From Gnetum montanum (taxonomy: Eukaryota; Streptophyta; Gnetopsida; Gnetales; Gnetaceae), in the NCBI GenBank assembly GCA_015680685.1, contig MNCI01016352.1, positions 111,043 to 175,042 on the forward strand: 64,000 nt of DNA, written 5' to 3'. The notes beneath the pieces were generated by a model. That model saw nothing but the letters and a program-made list of their open reading frames with translations. It searched no databases and had not been told where the DNA came from. Position 1 is the stretch's first letter. Each line of letters opens with the position of its first letter. Both the position numbers and the translations under genes were made by a program. Positions 46,099 through 57,648 of this stretch are shown here, piece by piece.

Positions 46099-48898
46099 TC
46101 ACACTATCCCTGGTGGCGGTGGTTTCGATGGACCTTCACCAGCCTCTAGCCCATGTGGTGGCGGTGGCACAAATGATGGCTACCACACAGCAGCTGCAAC
46201 TTTTGGAGGCAATCTGAAATCCTCCAGGATAGGTCCTCATTTTTTCCTCTTTACTTCTGGGATCATTCATTACCCAGGTAGCTTCACCAATGTGTGTTGA
46301 AACTGGAACCTCCCAAGGGCATGGAAACACAGGAAGGAGCTCTTTCAAATTGACAAACCAGGCTATGAACTATATTCATTCGATGTCGAACGCTTGAATT
46401 GATGTCTGTGGCTGCTGGTAGTCATTCATTCGATGGGCCAAATTCTCCGTAACCACACGCTGTCCTTTAAAACTCATGCGAAGATCCTCGATTTTTGCAT
46501 TTGTTGTTTCTAGTTTCTTCTTTGTCACTTTGTGCGCTTGGAACTCACCCATAAAGAATATGAGGTGGTCACTTGCTTCTCTAAATCTCCCAGCTGTGAG
46601 CATGGCCAGGTTTGCATAGCAAAGGTTGGTGAGCTTCCATATATTCTATCATTTCTTCAATCTGTAGCTCCTTGAGGTGGATTTCAACTTGATTGTTGGC
46701 ATTCAATCCATCAAAGATAGGTTGCCATACTTTGCCTCCTTCTTGGAGCTGTTGGAGCACTTCGTTTAGCTTGGCCTTTGCGACTTGGATCTGCTTCTTA
46801 TTTACTTCCTTTTGCAGTCCCACTTGGTCCCTATAATGATTCTTAACTTTTTCAAATTTTAGGGCCTCATTCTTCCAAGCAGTGACTTCGATGGAAGATT
46901 TCTATCTCAAGGTTCGAACCTCCTCCATGGAATGATTTCAATTCTTAGCAGCCAACCTTCTTACATCAACACTCACCCTAGCTATCTCTTCCTGCTATTG
47001 GTGAATAAAATTTTTCATGTGCTCATTTTCAACACCAACATTACATAGGCGATGGACTTCCATGGTCAACCTGACATTCTCCTAGTGAACCTTTGTCAAG
47101 TTCTTGTTTAAATGATATGTCTAAGCATCTACCAAGGCCTTATCAAAGATCGTTGACTCTCGCTCATCCTCAACTATTTGAAGTTTAACCTGAAGTTGTT
47201 GAAAAGCTTCATCTCTAGTGAGCTCATGGTTGAGGAGAACTGGATCGGCAAGTTGGGCTCTTAACTGGGTGACTTCTGTTGCCAAGCGTTGACAAGTAGC
47301 TTGAGCAACTTCAAGTTGCCCTTCCAAAACAAGGCTCTTACCCCTTGCTAAAAGCAGCTCCAACTGGGTTGCAGTGATGTTATCCAAAAGATCAAAGACA
47401 TCTGGAAGAGGTTGCCCAATTCCTACCAGTCGATCCAATAGTTCTTCATGTTGTACATCTTGAAGCCCATGTACATCTGGTACAGGCATCACCGGTGCAT
47501 TAAGAATCATAGCAATTGTATCAACAACCACTTCATCCGTAATCTCTTGTCCCTAGCACTGCATCACCAGGACTATTGCCCCTTCACCATCCTCTAAGGG
47601 TACCAAGAAGGTAGCAACATTCCCTGAAATCTCAGGAAATAGCTATTGGGTTGATACTGTTACCTCTCGAATGCTAGGATATGTTCTTGCTGGCACTTGT
47701 GTTCAGGCACCGGAGAACATCGGCCCTGCTCTTTCTAATAAACTGAATGATTGAGCCACTTGCTCAAGGTAGCTCATTGTAGGGTGATAAACTGAAGGGT
47801 CTTGCCCTCCACCAATCCTATCAGATTGCTCTTACTAGCTCAAGAGTGATTGTTAGATTTTACGGATGTGTTCTGCGATAGTTTGTGAACCCGACCTTGT
47901 TATTTGTGCAGGTGGTGGAGGTGGTTGCTACTCTTTCTTCATTTTTGTAGTGGCAGGAGTCCTATCCTTCATCATTTCACACCATGAGGTAATTAGGACG
48001 TGTCAAAGTATATCATTAGCATAGCGTGCTATCCCTGCCCTATTGCATAATTTTCTGATTAGGCATGGGAAAGGGAGAGCTTTCCTTCCATGTTCGCTTT
48101 CAGTGAACCTCGTTTCAATTTCTAAGAAGATCAACTATGGAAGACTCATTAAAAATTTTCCACTCAAGGTAGCACAAGAATGAGCAGAGAAGGCCGTGAT
48201 TTTGCTGGGTCTTACCGTTGGGTTTAGATGGTAATATGTGATCTTTGAATACACCCTCTCTGCGGTGGTTAAGGTGCCAAACTCCTTGCAATCTACCCCA
48301 TAGTACCATTGGATCCACTCCCCTTTTACCTCAAGGTCTACTTGTTTTGGGATCCCCACCACATATGTTCTAGTCTATGGCAACCCCAGAGCTTGCGCTA
48401 TTGCCTCTGCAGAGTAAGAGACATAAGTGTCCTTAATCCTTACTTTGGACCCTGGTTGCTGATTTGTCTAGAAGAGATAGGTTTCTCCTAGGTACCATTC
48501 ACCACTGGTTGTGATGATCGGCCACATAGGAGAACTTTGCAATTGAAGTATCACATCTTCTGGTGCATTTTCAAGAAATGGTCCAATGTTTAGCTCTTGT
48601 AGGACCATCCGTTGCACTTCTCGCAGCTTGAAGCATTAAGACAAGCTTGGGTCAGGGTGACCTCAAGCCTTGGTGCTATCCCCGGAGTTTCATTTACCTG
48701 TGATTGCTCGTTGGGTAGCTCCTCTTTGGGAATTTGATGGACAGATTCCACATTAGGTCCTTCGCGGAGGGGGCCAGTTGCATGAGAGACCTCCCTGTGC
48801 TCTGGTTGTTGCATGTCTCATCCCCTTCCCATTCATGGACGCTTCTCCCTCAGTTGTGATGGTCCTTTGCCCCTTGGATTCCTTAATTTGGGTGCCAT
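46099..48898 (-). pseudogene. Accessory ORF (aORF) of element III (best-preserved copy)
   Basis: About 2.8 kb, roughly 930 codons, on minus. It starts ATG at 48898 (MAPKLRNPRGKGPSQLREKR, very basic) and ends GIV-stop at 46101-46099. An N-terminal globular part at 48360-48000 has YYGVDCKEFGTL, RVYSKITYYHLNP and LPFPCLIRKLCNRAGI, recalling the 'putative plant transposon protein' domain of Athila/Tat accessory ORFs (from memory, tentative). From 47531 to 46376 come long Leu/Glu/Gln-rich stretches typical of coiled coil (a 136-residue open stretch at 47531-47121). The C-terminus is Gly/Pro-rich. No signal peptide or membrane segment is evident. Only a handful of in-frame stops, mostly TAG at likely Gln codons. 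The role is unknown; a structural or RNP partner is a guess. Confidence 0.72.
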
Positions 48899-49148
48899 CT
48901 GTAATCAAATATAACCACCCATTAGACTATGCATAAGTAGCTTAAAATGGTCCTTATACACCTTTCCAATTTGACTAGGTTATGTTGTTGGCAAAAGCAT
49001 TCCATTAAATCCCCCACAGTATTAATTCATGGGTTAGAGCCAAAAACAACTAGGGATGAGTTGGAGTTTAAATGGTTGTTTTGTTTCTTCCCTTAGAGGT
49101 GGGAAGTCTTAATTCATTAATTAATTAATTAATTACACATAGGCTTCA

Positions 49149-49173
49149 CCCCCCCCCTCCTCCCACAACTGAG
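49149..49173 (-). other. PPT-like tract in the aORF leader of III
   Basis: On minus it begins CTCAGTTGTGGGAGG and runs into a G stretch. Its first 11 bases match the true polypurine tract of the element, apart from one base. It could be a second plus-strand priming site or a relic of an internalised 3' end. Confidence 0.4.
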
Positions 49174-49319
49174 AGCATACCTTTGGATGTGTAAGAGGGC
49201 AAGGATCGATTGATGTAGATGCACAATGGAATGTAGGTGCTTGGGAAGAACTTAGGCAGAAAAAATGGCAAAATCTCCACCCAATTTGTTTGTAAAATGA
49301 TAAAAATTGAAAGTGCAAC

Positions 49320-49415
49320 AATATATAGGGGTTAGGCATTGCGTCGACGGGATCGCATATACATGGCCGCATATATGCAAGGGGCTGCATATACGGGGCC
49401 CTATATACGCAAGTG
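49320..49415 (-). promoter_or_regulatory. Candidate internal promoter of element III aORF
   Basis: On minus this has GCGTATATAGGG, CCGTATATGCAG, GCATATATGCGG, CATGTATATGCG and GTCGACGC, then CTATATATTG (TATATATT at 49327-49320). The LTR has the same kind of series (GTATACGGG, CATATACATGG, GCGTATACATGG, GTCAACGC, TATAAATA) in the same order. The aORF start is about 420 bp downstream. Confidence 0.62.
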
Positions 49416-50931
49416 GTCACACCCATTAACTAGCATTGACCAACCCATAAAAATCTTGAAAAGATGAATTTAAAATGCCAAATTAGGGTAGTTGAAGAGC
49501 ATGATAGATCTAGAACATGGTTGAGGACAAGAGGAAGGAGGGTTCAACTAACAAAGAGTCAAAGGTAGGAAAACGTGTGAGAAAGAACTCTGCGGAGAGG
49601 AAATCGAGCCATGGGATCAGTAACAAAATCAACCACGAAATCAAAAGGATGGGAGACTAACAAGCGGGACCAGGAATATGCAAGTGGGTCCTCCTCATAG
49701 CAAGCGGTAGCCTTAGTAGCCCTTGCATATCCTCAACACCGGAGTCCGTGGGCCCTGGGGTCAAGAAATGGTGCTTGCAAGTTAATACTCCTACCTAGGA
49801 GATCCCGCCAAGGCATTAGTAGTACATGGAAATCATGACAAATTGTCAAAACATAAGATGGGTAGTGAGGTAAGTTTGGGAGAGAAATGGGTGAGAGAGA
49901 GATGAGAGAAGTGGAATTCCAATCGTTGGTCATGTGAAACCCTGTGTGAAGTTGTGGTTAAGTGACCCAGTAGGACCATTCCTAAGTTCAGACCCAAAAT
50001 CATCTACATACAGTGACCCTGTAGCAATAGGCGAAGCCCCGACCATCTCCCAAGTGGACACTCCAATAAACATGAGAGGAAGGAAGTGAAATGGGACAAA
50101 GTTAGAGGGGATGAAGGAAGTCCCATAACTAGTGCTTGTGGCCCATGAGAAGAGGTCTAAGGGGTGTGCTTTGAATTCCCACAGAGTGATGATTTTATTT
50201 TTCTTGGTATTTTGTGGGAACCACACCATGCAAAGACCCATGCTTGTTTGCATGCATTCGACCAAGGGATGTGCTTTGAATCCTCATGTTTTTTTTGAAT
50301 TTTTTGAATTTTTTCAGTGAGGACCACATCATGCAAGGTCAGATTGCCCAGTGACTTCCTTGTAGAGAAGGATGTGGAGTGGTAAAAAATCCATAAGGAC
50401 ACATCAACAACCCAGGGAATAGGAGAGGGTGACAAATGTTTCATTCCTCTTGAAGTCACACCCAATTCAAACCACTAGGTCATCCCCAAGTCTGAGAACT
50501 ACACAAGTCACATATTAATTACAATGTTTTTAAGTGATATGGTTGCATGTTCCCAAAGGAAGGAAACCCATGGAGTGGGTGGATGAGTGGATGACGTGGA
50601 CTCACTGCTAATTTTATGAGATGAAAAATAGACGTAAAGTCCAAGAGCAAAAAATGTGAGGGCAGGAGTGAGATAAAGTAGGTGGATTATTTCACGCAAC
50701 CCATCGCAACGAAAACCATTCACACCAGACACCTAATGACAATAGGACAGCTTATTAGTGAGAAATTGGAAATGAAACACAAACATACGCATAAATAAAC
50801 AACAAAGAAATGGAAAAATAATTTAAGAAAGGAAAAATTAGCAAGAATTAGCAAACATATGAATGATGTTAAAAAACAAAAAAGTGTAAAACAAAAAATT
50901 CTAAAAAGAGTGAGGGGCGTAGTGAAATGGA
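49416..50931 (-). other. Element III spacer between pol and internal promoter
   Basis: Non-coding region homologous in order to 30077-31510 of element I (shared short blocks around AAACCACACCATGCAAAG-like text at 50220 and 30925). It contains a local direct repeat of the type GTGCTTTGAATTCC / GTGCTTTGAATCC with ACCACA-CATGCAA near 50164-50245 and 50269-50340. No gene recognised. Confidence 0.55.
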
Positions 50932-51042
50932 TTAGCATGGAAGACGGTCTCCCCCACAACTGGGTGGAAAGGAGGAGATGTGAAATATGGAGCAAGGGTG
51001 GCCTGGTGATGATGAGGTGGTATCACTAGTTAAGTGGAGTTC
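50932..51042 (-). pseudogene. C-terminal tail of pol, element III
   Basis: About 37 codons at the end of integrase on minus. It ends GGDRLPC-stop, parallel to GGDGHPC-stop of element I and the corresponding end in II. It is cut at 51042 by IV; AGTTC (51038-51042) is the expected target duplication. This shows III had at least the end of pol, unlike V and VI. Confidence 0.7.
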
Positions 51043-51279
51043 TGAAACACCCTAAATTTTCAAGGCGTTCTTGCTTCACCAGGTTTGCGCAGTTCAGGCA
51101 GTGTCATGTCACTTCGACAAGAAATGAATGCTCTGAGTTTAGGCTATCTAGTTTGGAAAATTTTCTAGCTAGGTAATTCATCCAGCTGACAACCTACTCA
51201 TAAATGATATGGAGAGTTGTTGGCGGCACTCATGATGCGTGAAACAATCTGGCAAATTTTCTAGTCAATGAGTTTGCTA

Positions 51280-52015
51280 CACGACGTTATGCTATGTAGC
51301 ATAGCAAGCTTTGAGAGAGTTGTTCGGGCAATTAACTGGAAATTTATTGCAAGATAAGTTGCTACGCTACGCAACATAGCACAAGCATAGCGAGATCAAG
51401 ATAGGGAGGCTCAGCTTACTTAGTGATTTCAATTACACTCAGTTAGCGTCTCTGGTCTTTGAAACCAGTCTCTTTGCTCAGCTTCGCGTCCTTCAGCAAG
51501 GTTCCTTTCATTAGAAAAGTAGCAGATCAAGCCAAAAGCAGGCTATGTTGGCTGCTATGCTAAACTATGTTACATGGCATAGCATAGCGTAGCAACTTTG
51601 CCGAAGCCCTGAAAGGCATCTCAAAGTGTAGGATTAGAAAGTTCGCAAGTTTTGCATTGCAAAAAAGCAAAGGTTGCAGATTGTCGGCATTTCTACGATT
51701 AAGGCCAGCTACTACACTACGCTACATAGTGTAGCAAATACACAAAATCAATCAGAGCACTTCAAAGGCTTCCAACACATGCAATAGGCCTCGACGCAAG
51801 TTTTTGCCTCAAATTAGTGGCTACGCTACATAGCGTAGCACATCGTAGCAAGATGCTACGCTATGCCAACATGCTACACTCCAAAGCATAGTACAGCATT
51901 GCAAGCAGCTGCATTACATTGATGCATCTCCTTGCATAGCAAGCTGCTACGTTACGTCCACATGCTACGTTACAAAGCATAGCATAGCGTAGCAGGCAAC
52001 TACGCTACATCAATG
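51280..52015. repeat. Array of CTACGCTA / TAGCGTAG motifs in U3 of IV
   Basis: More than ten degenerate copies of inverted GCTACGCTAC-ATA-GCGTAGC units, e.g. near 51285-51310, 51361-51390, 51560-51596, 51711-51740, 51829-51870, 51945-51992. They lie upstream of the TATA box. Similar motifs recur around the antisense gene of the same element (59210-59240, 61295-61410, 62121-62145). Confidence 0.75.
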
Positions 52016-52892
52016 CACTTCACCTGTTTGCGTTATTGGCACACATCTCCAAGTTCTGACAGTGTAATTACAGCATGGTAGGCTCATCAATCAGCCCTGC
52101 ATGTCTATGCAACATAGACACATCAACATGGGCCTCAGACACGTGGCATCCAAATCGCATCTTTCACATGCTCTTGGCTCTATAAATACCCTGATGAGCA
52201 ATGCTCAAAGGGTTGGTTGGAAAATTAGTTGGCTGGCAAGCAAAAACTTCAGTTGGCAAAAATTGACAAGTTGACAAGTTAGCATTTTTGCAAGTTGGCA
52301 GACTAGCAATATGAAGCACTGTAAATATTTTTTTTGGCATTACAAACAGTGAGCACTCCTGTTTGTCATTCTACTTTGCTCTTTCCCACTATCTTTATAG
52401 CATTTTGCATTTTTAACTTCCGAGTTTACATTCAAGCATACAATTGTCTTGCTTTGAACATCTTTTCGTTACTTTTGGGATCTCTGCACTTCCCAGTGTT
52501 GCACAACCGATTGTATCCATCTGGACAGAGTGAAGTCATAATCTTGAAGCAGTGCATTTTCCTAACTGCATCTTACTTTGCTTTCTTGCTTGTCATTGCA
52601 TTTTACATAGTTTTCTGCCCTTTTGCGTTTAAAGATTATTATTTTTATGCTATAAGTCTTGCTTTCAAATCACATGTTTGCAAAAGGTTATAGAAACACC
52701 GACTAAGTCCCTGTCTGATTGACTAGACTATTCAGGGTGCCCCACTTCCATTTTATCCAACATGGCCCTCACATAGATCTTGGGTTAAGACTGTCACAAT
52801 CGATGACCTCTCGATGTTTTCCAACTGCCAATGTTTTTGGTCGCTACAATTTTCTAGTGCTAGAAGGAGGGCCTTTTGATGCCCTTTTCATG

Positions 52893-53193
52893 TTTTACGA
52901 TAGTCCTATAAGCATTCTGCACCATGATACGCATTAGCTTAAACTTGACACCTATTTGTGGTTGTTTATGCATCGTGAGGTGTGGATCGGTTGCTTCGAC
53001 GGTTTCCCTGAAACCCTGTAAGACATAAAATCTCCGATCGCCAGTTCACTCGCTTATTTTTTATGGTAGTCTTGCACATGTTCTGTACCTTGTCACGCAC
53101 TAGCGTAAACGTGACACCCTTTTGCAGTTGTTTATGCATCATGTGGTATAGATCGGTTGCTCTGACGATTCCTTTAGAATCCAGCAAGACAAA
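52893..53193. repeat. Diverged tandem duplication, period 166 bp
   Basis: The segment with ACGCATTAGCTTAAAC...GTTGTTTATGCATC (52929 on) recurs at 53095 as ACGCACTAGCGTAAAC...GTTGTTTATGCATC, followed in both by GATCGGTTGCT and GCAAGAC/GTAAGAC. It is a duplication within the R/U5 side of the LTR. Confidence 0.75.
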
Positions 53194-53341
53194 GCCTTTT
53201 GATTACTCTCTGATTTCTTTATTTTTCTCGTTCACAAAACTATTTAGCTTTCTAACAATGACATCCCCAAGCACCGTTGCTAACACCTTTAGCGTTGAGG
53301 TTCCCTTCACGGTTTAAGGCACCACAGGTGCCGAACAACCA

Positions 53342-53840
53342 CTCAGCCCAACACGGGAACTATGTCGATCCCTCAGGATCCAAAACTAAGGACCTGAGGG
53401 CTTGGTCCAGCAACATGAGTGCTATAACTTTCTTTGTGCAAAGGTGCAGGTGAACCTACCCTTGGATGCACAAGAACTCAAAAACAAACATAGCTTTGAG
53501 TTCGCTTACTGCAGTGGGAAATAATTTGTTCCCAATTCTGGCACTTCCATTCCTTTAACACAGACAAATAAATGGCTTCTAAACTAGCTGATCCAATTGG
53601 CTAGACTTTGGGAGCAATAGGACACAGCATCTAACCATGATGAGACCTTCTAATATGGACAGGAGGAGCTCGATTCTCAATCCGACAGGGGAGGTCAAAC
53701 CAACCTTGTTATCATCCCCTCTACCTAGTCTTTCTAGACCAACCCATTGTCTGTCGTCGCTCCCTTCGTAATCACACCTACGCTTTTGCAACCTGCAATT
53801 ACATCCGCAATTGGTAGCCATGTTATCTCCTCGATGTATC
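53342..53840 (+). other. Leader of element IV
   Basis: Non-coding region between LTR and gag. Possible degenerate PBS at about 53343-53360. No other feature recognised. Confidence 0.4.
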
Positions 53841-55677
53841 AATGCCTCTATTTTCCTATTTCATTTTCAGCCACCATTCTTCCACAAACCATTCATTAGT
53901 CCATTCCTGTAGTGCATCACACACCAATCATGGCTACCCTACCACATGTTCACATCGTACCTACTTCATAGTCGTACATAGCTTCCGCTTCCACCCTCGC
54001 ATTTACACATTTCCCACCATTAGCGATGGGCCCAAGTCCATCCACATGGTGGACTCCATACATTGCTCTTCCTGTTACGCTACCATCGTAGATGTCTCAC
54101 CACGTTCGCTAGCAAACCTACCAAATCCTACAAACGGTACAACCTAGCTCAGGACTATGGTTTCTTCCGCTGGAGACCCAAGCAGTCTATCCCATAGCCC
54201 AATCCATGGTTACTGCCCCAACAACATCACCTATTAGGTGGTGGACAGCTCAAGCAGCACCGTTCACAGGAGCCACCCCAATGATACTGTCGATGTATCA
54301 CACTGCTGCCCCCGCCACTTCACAGATGGGAGCTACCTCGGTAGTTTCCAACCGTCCACATCGTCGCAGAGTCTGGATCAAGCATTCCAACTTATCCAGA
54401 CCCTTACTGAGGAGATAAAACGCCTTAAGGCTGTCGGGTCTGACACGATACAAGTCATGAACTTTTACCAGGACAACCCCATCAGCCCTGCAATCCCCGC
54501 ACTAATGCTACCCCCAGGGATGTCCCTTCCCCACTTCACGAAATACAATAGGGAGGGGGATCCTAATGCGCATCTTGTTACATTCAGGTTTGAATCCCTA
54601 CTGCTGCAATAATGGCCGCACACGATTATCCGCATCTTTACCATGTATCTGACTGGAAAGGCTCGGGACTGGTACCATGCCCTACCACACTCTTCTATAT
54701 CAACCCTAGAGGAGCTTCTGACGCAATTCGTGATGCACTTCAAGTATAACTTGAAGCTAGAAATCACACTAGATCAGCTGATGAGCGTGAGGTAGGATCC
54801 TCTGAAGCCAATCCAGAAGTTCATCCAGCGTTGGAGCGCAACCCTTAATGAAATTTGCGAGTCCATCACGGATGCCCATTTGCTAGCTGTCTTTAAGCGT
54901 GCAATGAATGACTTCATCAAGTCTAAGTTGTACTGCCTCGCCCCTCGCACTCTTAGTTAGGCTTTCACTCAGACTAAGAGCATACAAGATGCAGCTGAGG
55001 TGAGCAAAGACCCAACCTATGTTGCTTACAAGAACACTTTCACAAAGAAGGAAAAGGGTAAGGCTACAACAGCCATGGTGGCCGCTGCGGCGAACGAGAC
55101 CAAACCCAAATCTAATAACAATAGTAACAAGAACAATAAAAAATCAGCTACACCCATAGCTAACCCCACGCCCAAGCAGGGCAACACACCGTAACCTTCC
55201 ACACCCACACCTGAGACATCTACGCCACCAAAATCAAACTTTGAGTGTAAACATCGCTCAAAGTATACCCTGCTACCTGTTAAGCCTTCAGAGCTTCTAA
55301 AGCAGCTACTAGCCGTGGGGTACATCCAACACAAGCAGATGTTAGAGAAGGGAGTTAGGAAACATCAGTCCTACTGCGAGCTCCTTAGAAACCCCTCTTT
55401 GACCTTGCCTAATGAGCCCCTAGTTCCTAAGGGTTTTAGGCTGGATCAATTTTGTGATTACCACCAACAGTGTGGTCACAACATAGATTACTATCTAGCA
55501 TTGAAAGATGACATCCAGAGGATGATTGATCAAGGAAAATTGGTGTTAGATGAAAGTAACCTAGTACGTCTTGAGAATCAATCTCTGCATGTCTACACTG
55601 ACCCCCTCAACGCCAACAACGTCGGTTATGTCATCAACACCATCGGCATTGATAGTAGCCCTAGACCATCCCAATAG
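53841..55677 (+). pseudogene. gag of element IV (Tat/Ogre type)
   Basis: Particle protein. The N-terminus is uncertain and may change frame between 53842 and 54238. The core from 54490 has LPPGMSLPHFTKYNREGDPN, then TMYLTGKARDWYHALPHSS and QFVMHFKYN, the usual gag order (F-x-G/R-x-x-D-P, then L-x-G-x-A-R-x-W). Next is an Asn/Lys-rich basic stretch (55080-55190). A second block at 55315-55560 has C-D-Y-H-Q-Q-C-G-H, close to the CxxHxxxGHxxxxC pattern of Tat elements but with the last Cys replaced by Tyr, and ends DDIQRMIDQGKL. In-frame TAG codons at three likely Gln positions and a TAA interrupt it. Confidence 0.72.
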
Positions 55678-56160
55678 TCGTTTGTGGTCTGCGTGCCTCA
55701 GTGTAGCGCACCAGCACCACTAGCGGCTGATCAATACCCATAGCAGGCATTTGTCCTAAGAGCCCCTCTCTGGGTGTCTGCCCCCACATCATCTATTAGC
55801 AAAATCGCACCACCCTGCCCATTAACATCACTAACTTCATTCGTCATCAGAGAGCCAACTCCTTCAACAACCCCCATCTTGCATAAGATAGCTGCACAGC
55901 CTTCTTGTCCTAAAAAATGACAAGTGCGTTACGAGACGTCGAGGAGAAGTACTGCCCCGGGTATTTCTAAGCCTACGTCTTCACCCCCTGCGTCTACACC
56001 CTTGTGACCAAAAAGGGACATTGCTACAATCACATAGTCTGCGCCACCCCGCCAAAAAGGATCTAAATCCAGATCTGAAACTACCCCTCCTTGGGAAATA
56101 CATTTTCTTGGACGAATACAAGAGGAGAAGGGCAGTAAATAGAAGGGTGGCCAGGACCTC
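55678..56160 (+). other. Gag-protease linker of element IV
   Basis: Low-complexity Pro/Ser/Ala coding remnants with stops. A YCPGYF- or KCVT-like fragment is seen in changing frames. No separate feature. Confidence 0.4.
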
Positions 56161-56928
56161 TTGGACGCTCTCACTCAGATCAAGCAAGCTCTAAAAAAAA
56201 AGAACACTACATTGAGCTTGTACAATCTAATCATGACATCTATCCTACATCGTGAGGCTTTGATCTGCATGTTGACGAAGATTCTAGTCGATGAGGACAT
56301 GCTAGCGGAAGAGGAAGCAATCAACTCTATCATGCTTTCCTCTACGCCTGCAAAGCCAAAGCCGTCCCAACTGACTTTCTGTGATGAGTCCATTAGGGAA
56401 GACCCCAAAAGGGGTCAGGTGACTACAACACCTCTATTCATCACAATTCAGGTCAGCCAACATAGGATTCGAAGGGTATATGTCAATGATGGGGCTACCA
56501 CGAATGTCATCCCCTTCCCTATTGTAGACAAGTTGGGCTTGGTCGACTAGATCAAGCCCACAACGACGTCATGCCTAAAGTATTTTAATGGGGCACGGGT
56601 CATGGTGGAGGGCACAGTTCATATTAACTTTGTAGTGGGGGATCAGTTCCCCACGAATGCAACGTTCATCATGATCGAAGAGATGTTGAGGTTTAACCTG
56701 ATCTTGGGGAGGTCATGGTTAGCACAGCTTAGGGCTATCTCTTCACCCATTCATCAAGAGATCCATCTGCCCTACGCAAGTAGGGAGGTGGTGATCCATG
56801 GTGACGAGGTAGTGACCCAAGATATTAATAACATGAACATGAAACAGGGATCAGAGATCGTAACCTCTGAGAATGAAGTGCTTGTCTCTGCATGCACTAA
56901 CCATCCAACAAAACAATCGGCTCAGTAA
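56161..56928 (+). pseudogene. Protease region of element IV
   Basis: Aspartic protease of the polyprotein. It opens DALTQIKQALKKKNTTLSLY and MTSILHREAL, a conserved pre-protease block of Tat/Ogre elements. The active-site region reads VYVNDGATTNVIPF (DGA where many have DGG or DTG), then FNLILGRSWLAQL. One TAG at 56548 splits it. After 56928 the frame ends with no RT following; RT resumes only at about 62.7 kb. Confidence 0.72.
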
Positions 56929-57648
56929 GCTAATTCCCAAAACGAAAACATGTGGGTTAGGTTGTCCTTCCAAGCAAGGGGTAATGATGCAGATGAAGGC
57001 CTTGGAAAAATGCCTCAACCTTATGTCTCGCTCAACCCACGATGGATCAAAAAGCAGCTACACATAACGTAGCAACCCCACTGCTTCCTGCCTAGTTGCC
57101 ACCCTTTTTACATTTATCGTCTCTTTTTTTTTGCACCCGTCCATCTATACTAAGTGTCGCCTTTTTTATTATCACATTATTCCTTTAACGTGCAATGGCC
57201 CGAAATGACCTAAAACTAGCAATGGCCCGAAATGGCCTAAAACTAGCAGGGGCCCAAAATGGCCTAAAACTAAAACAAAAGAATGAAAGTTTAACATAAA
57301 ATTTAGCATGTAGACAATGCATAACTTAGCATAGAACTAATTTCTTTGCTGAAATTCTCCCTTTTCATTCAAAACTTTTTTCTTGTAAACAATGTTTGCA
57401 AAAATTCTACAAAAAACCCAAAACTTCAAAAAAAAATCCCATGTTGTCATGGATTCTCTTCACCCACATCATCTTCTTTACCATCATTTGCTTTTACGTC
57501 ATCCCCTTCTACATCACCTTCCCTTGTGTTTTCCTCTGCTGCCCCTTCATTCCTGCCCTCTGCGGGCCCTGTGCCATCATCTAGAACCTGCATTTTAAAA
57601 ATGAAGTAGTCAACTAGGGTGACATGCACAAGCTACAACACACAAGCA
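56929..57648. other. Non-coding region after protease, with 27-bp tandem repeat
   Basis: Contains three adjacent copies of a 27-bp unit (GCAATGGCCCGAAATG... then CCTAAAACTA) at 57192-57272, the third more diverged. The rest is AT-rich and no gene is recognised. Confidence 0.6.
57192..57272. repeat. 27-bp tandem repeat, three copies
   Basis: Units 57192-57218, 57219-57245 and 57246-57272 share AATGGCCCGAAATG(A/G)CC and TAAAACTA. ACACTAAACTA-type text near 62330 and 62445 is loosely similar. Confidence 0.8.

Larger units (their letters stand above)
44951..51042 (-). mobile_element. Element III: Athila-like retrotransposon, 5' part displaced by IV
   Basis: Minus-strand element with 3' LTR (45864-44951), polypurine tract, aORF (48898-46099), internal promoter candidate, spacer and the last ~37 codons of pol (51042-50932). 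Element IV interrupts it at 51043. The rest of pol, gag and the 5' LTR should lie beyond the right edge. Confidence 0.82.
51043..53341 (+). repeat. 5' LTR of element IV (right end approximate)
   Basis: Starts TGAAACACCCTAAA at the break in III. U3 carries a dense array of GCTACGCTAC/GTAGCGTAGC palindromic motifs, and TATAAATA lies at 52181-52188 after CTCTTGGC. The downstream part includes a 166-bp-period tandem duplication. The right end is set at ACAACCA (53341) because the next bases, CTCAGCCCAACACGGGAA, loosely resemble a tRNA-Lys-type primer site; this is weak. Confidence 0.6.

Noticed and set aside
46099-48898. Calling the accessory ORF an envelope gene
   Set aside because: Position is like the Athila envelope-like ORF, but no signal peptide, cleavage site or transmembrane helix could be seen.
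53343-53360. Firm PBS call for element IV (tRNA-Lys-like CAGCCCAACACGGGAA)
   Set aside because: Match to a tRNA-Lys complement is partial and the LTR right end is not independently fixed, so it is only mentioned as weak support.
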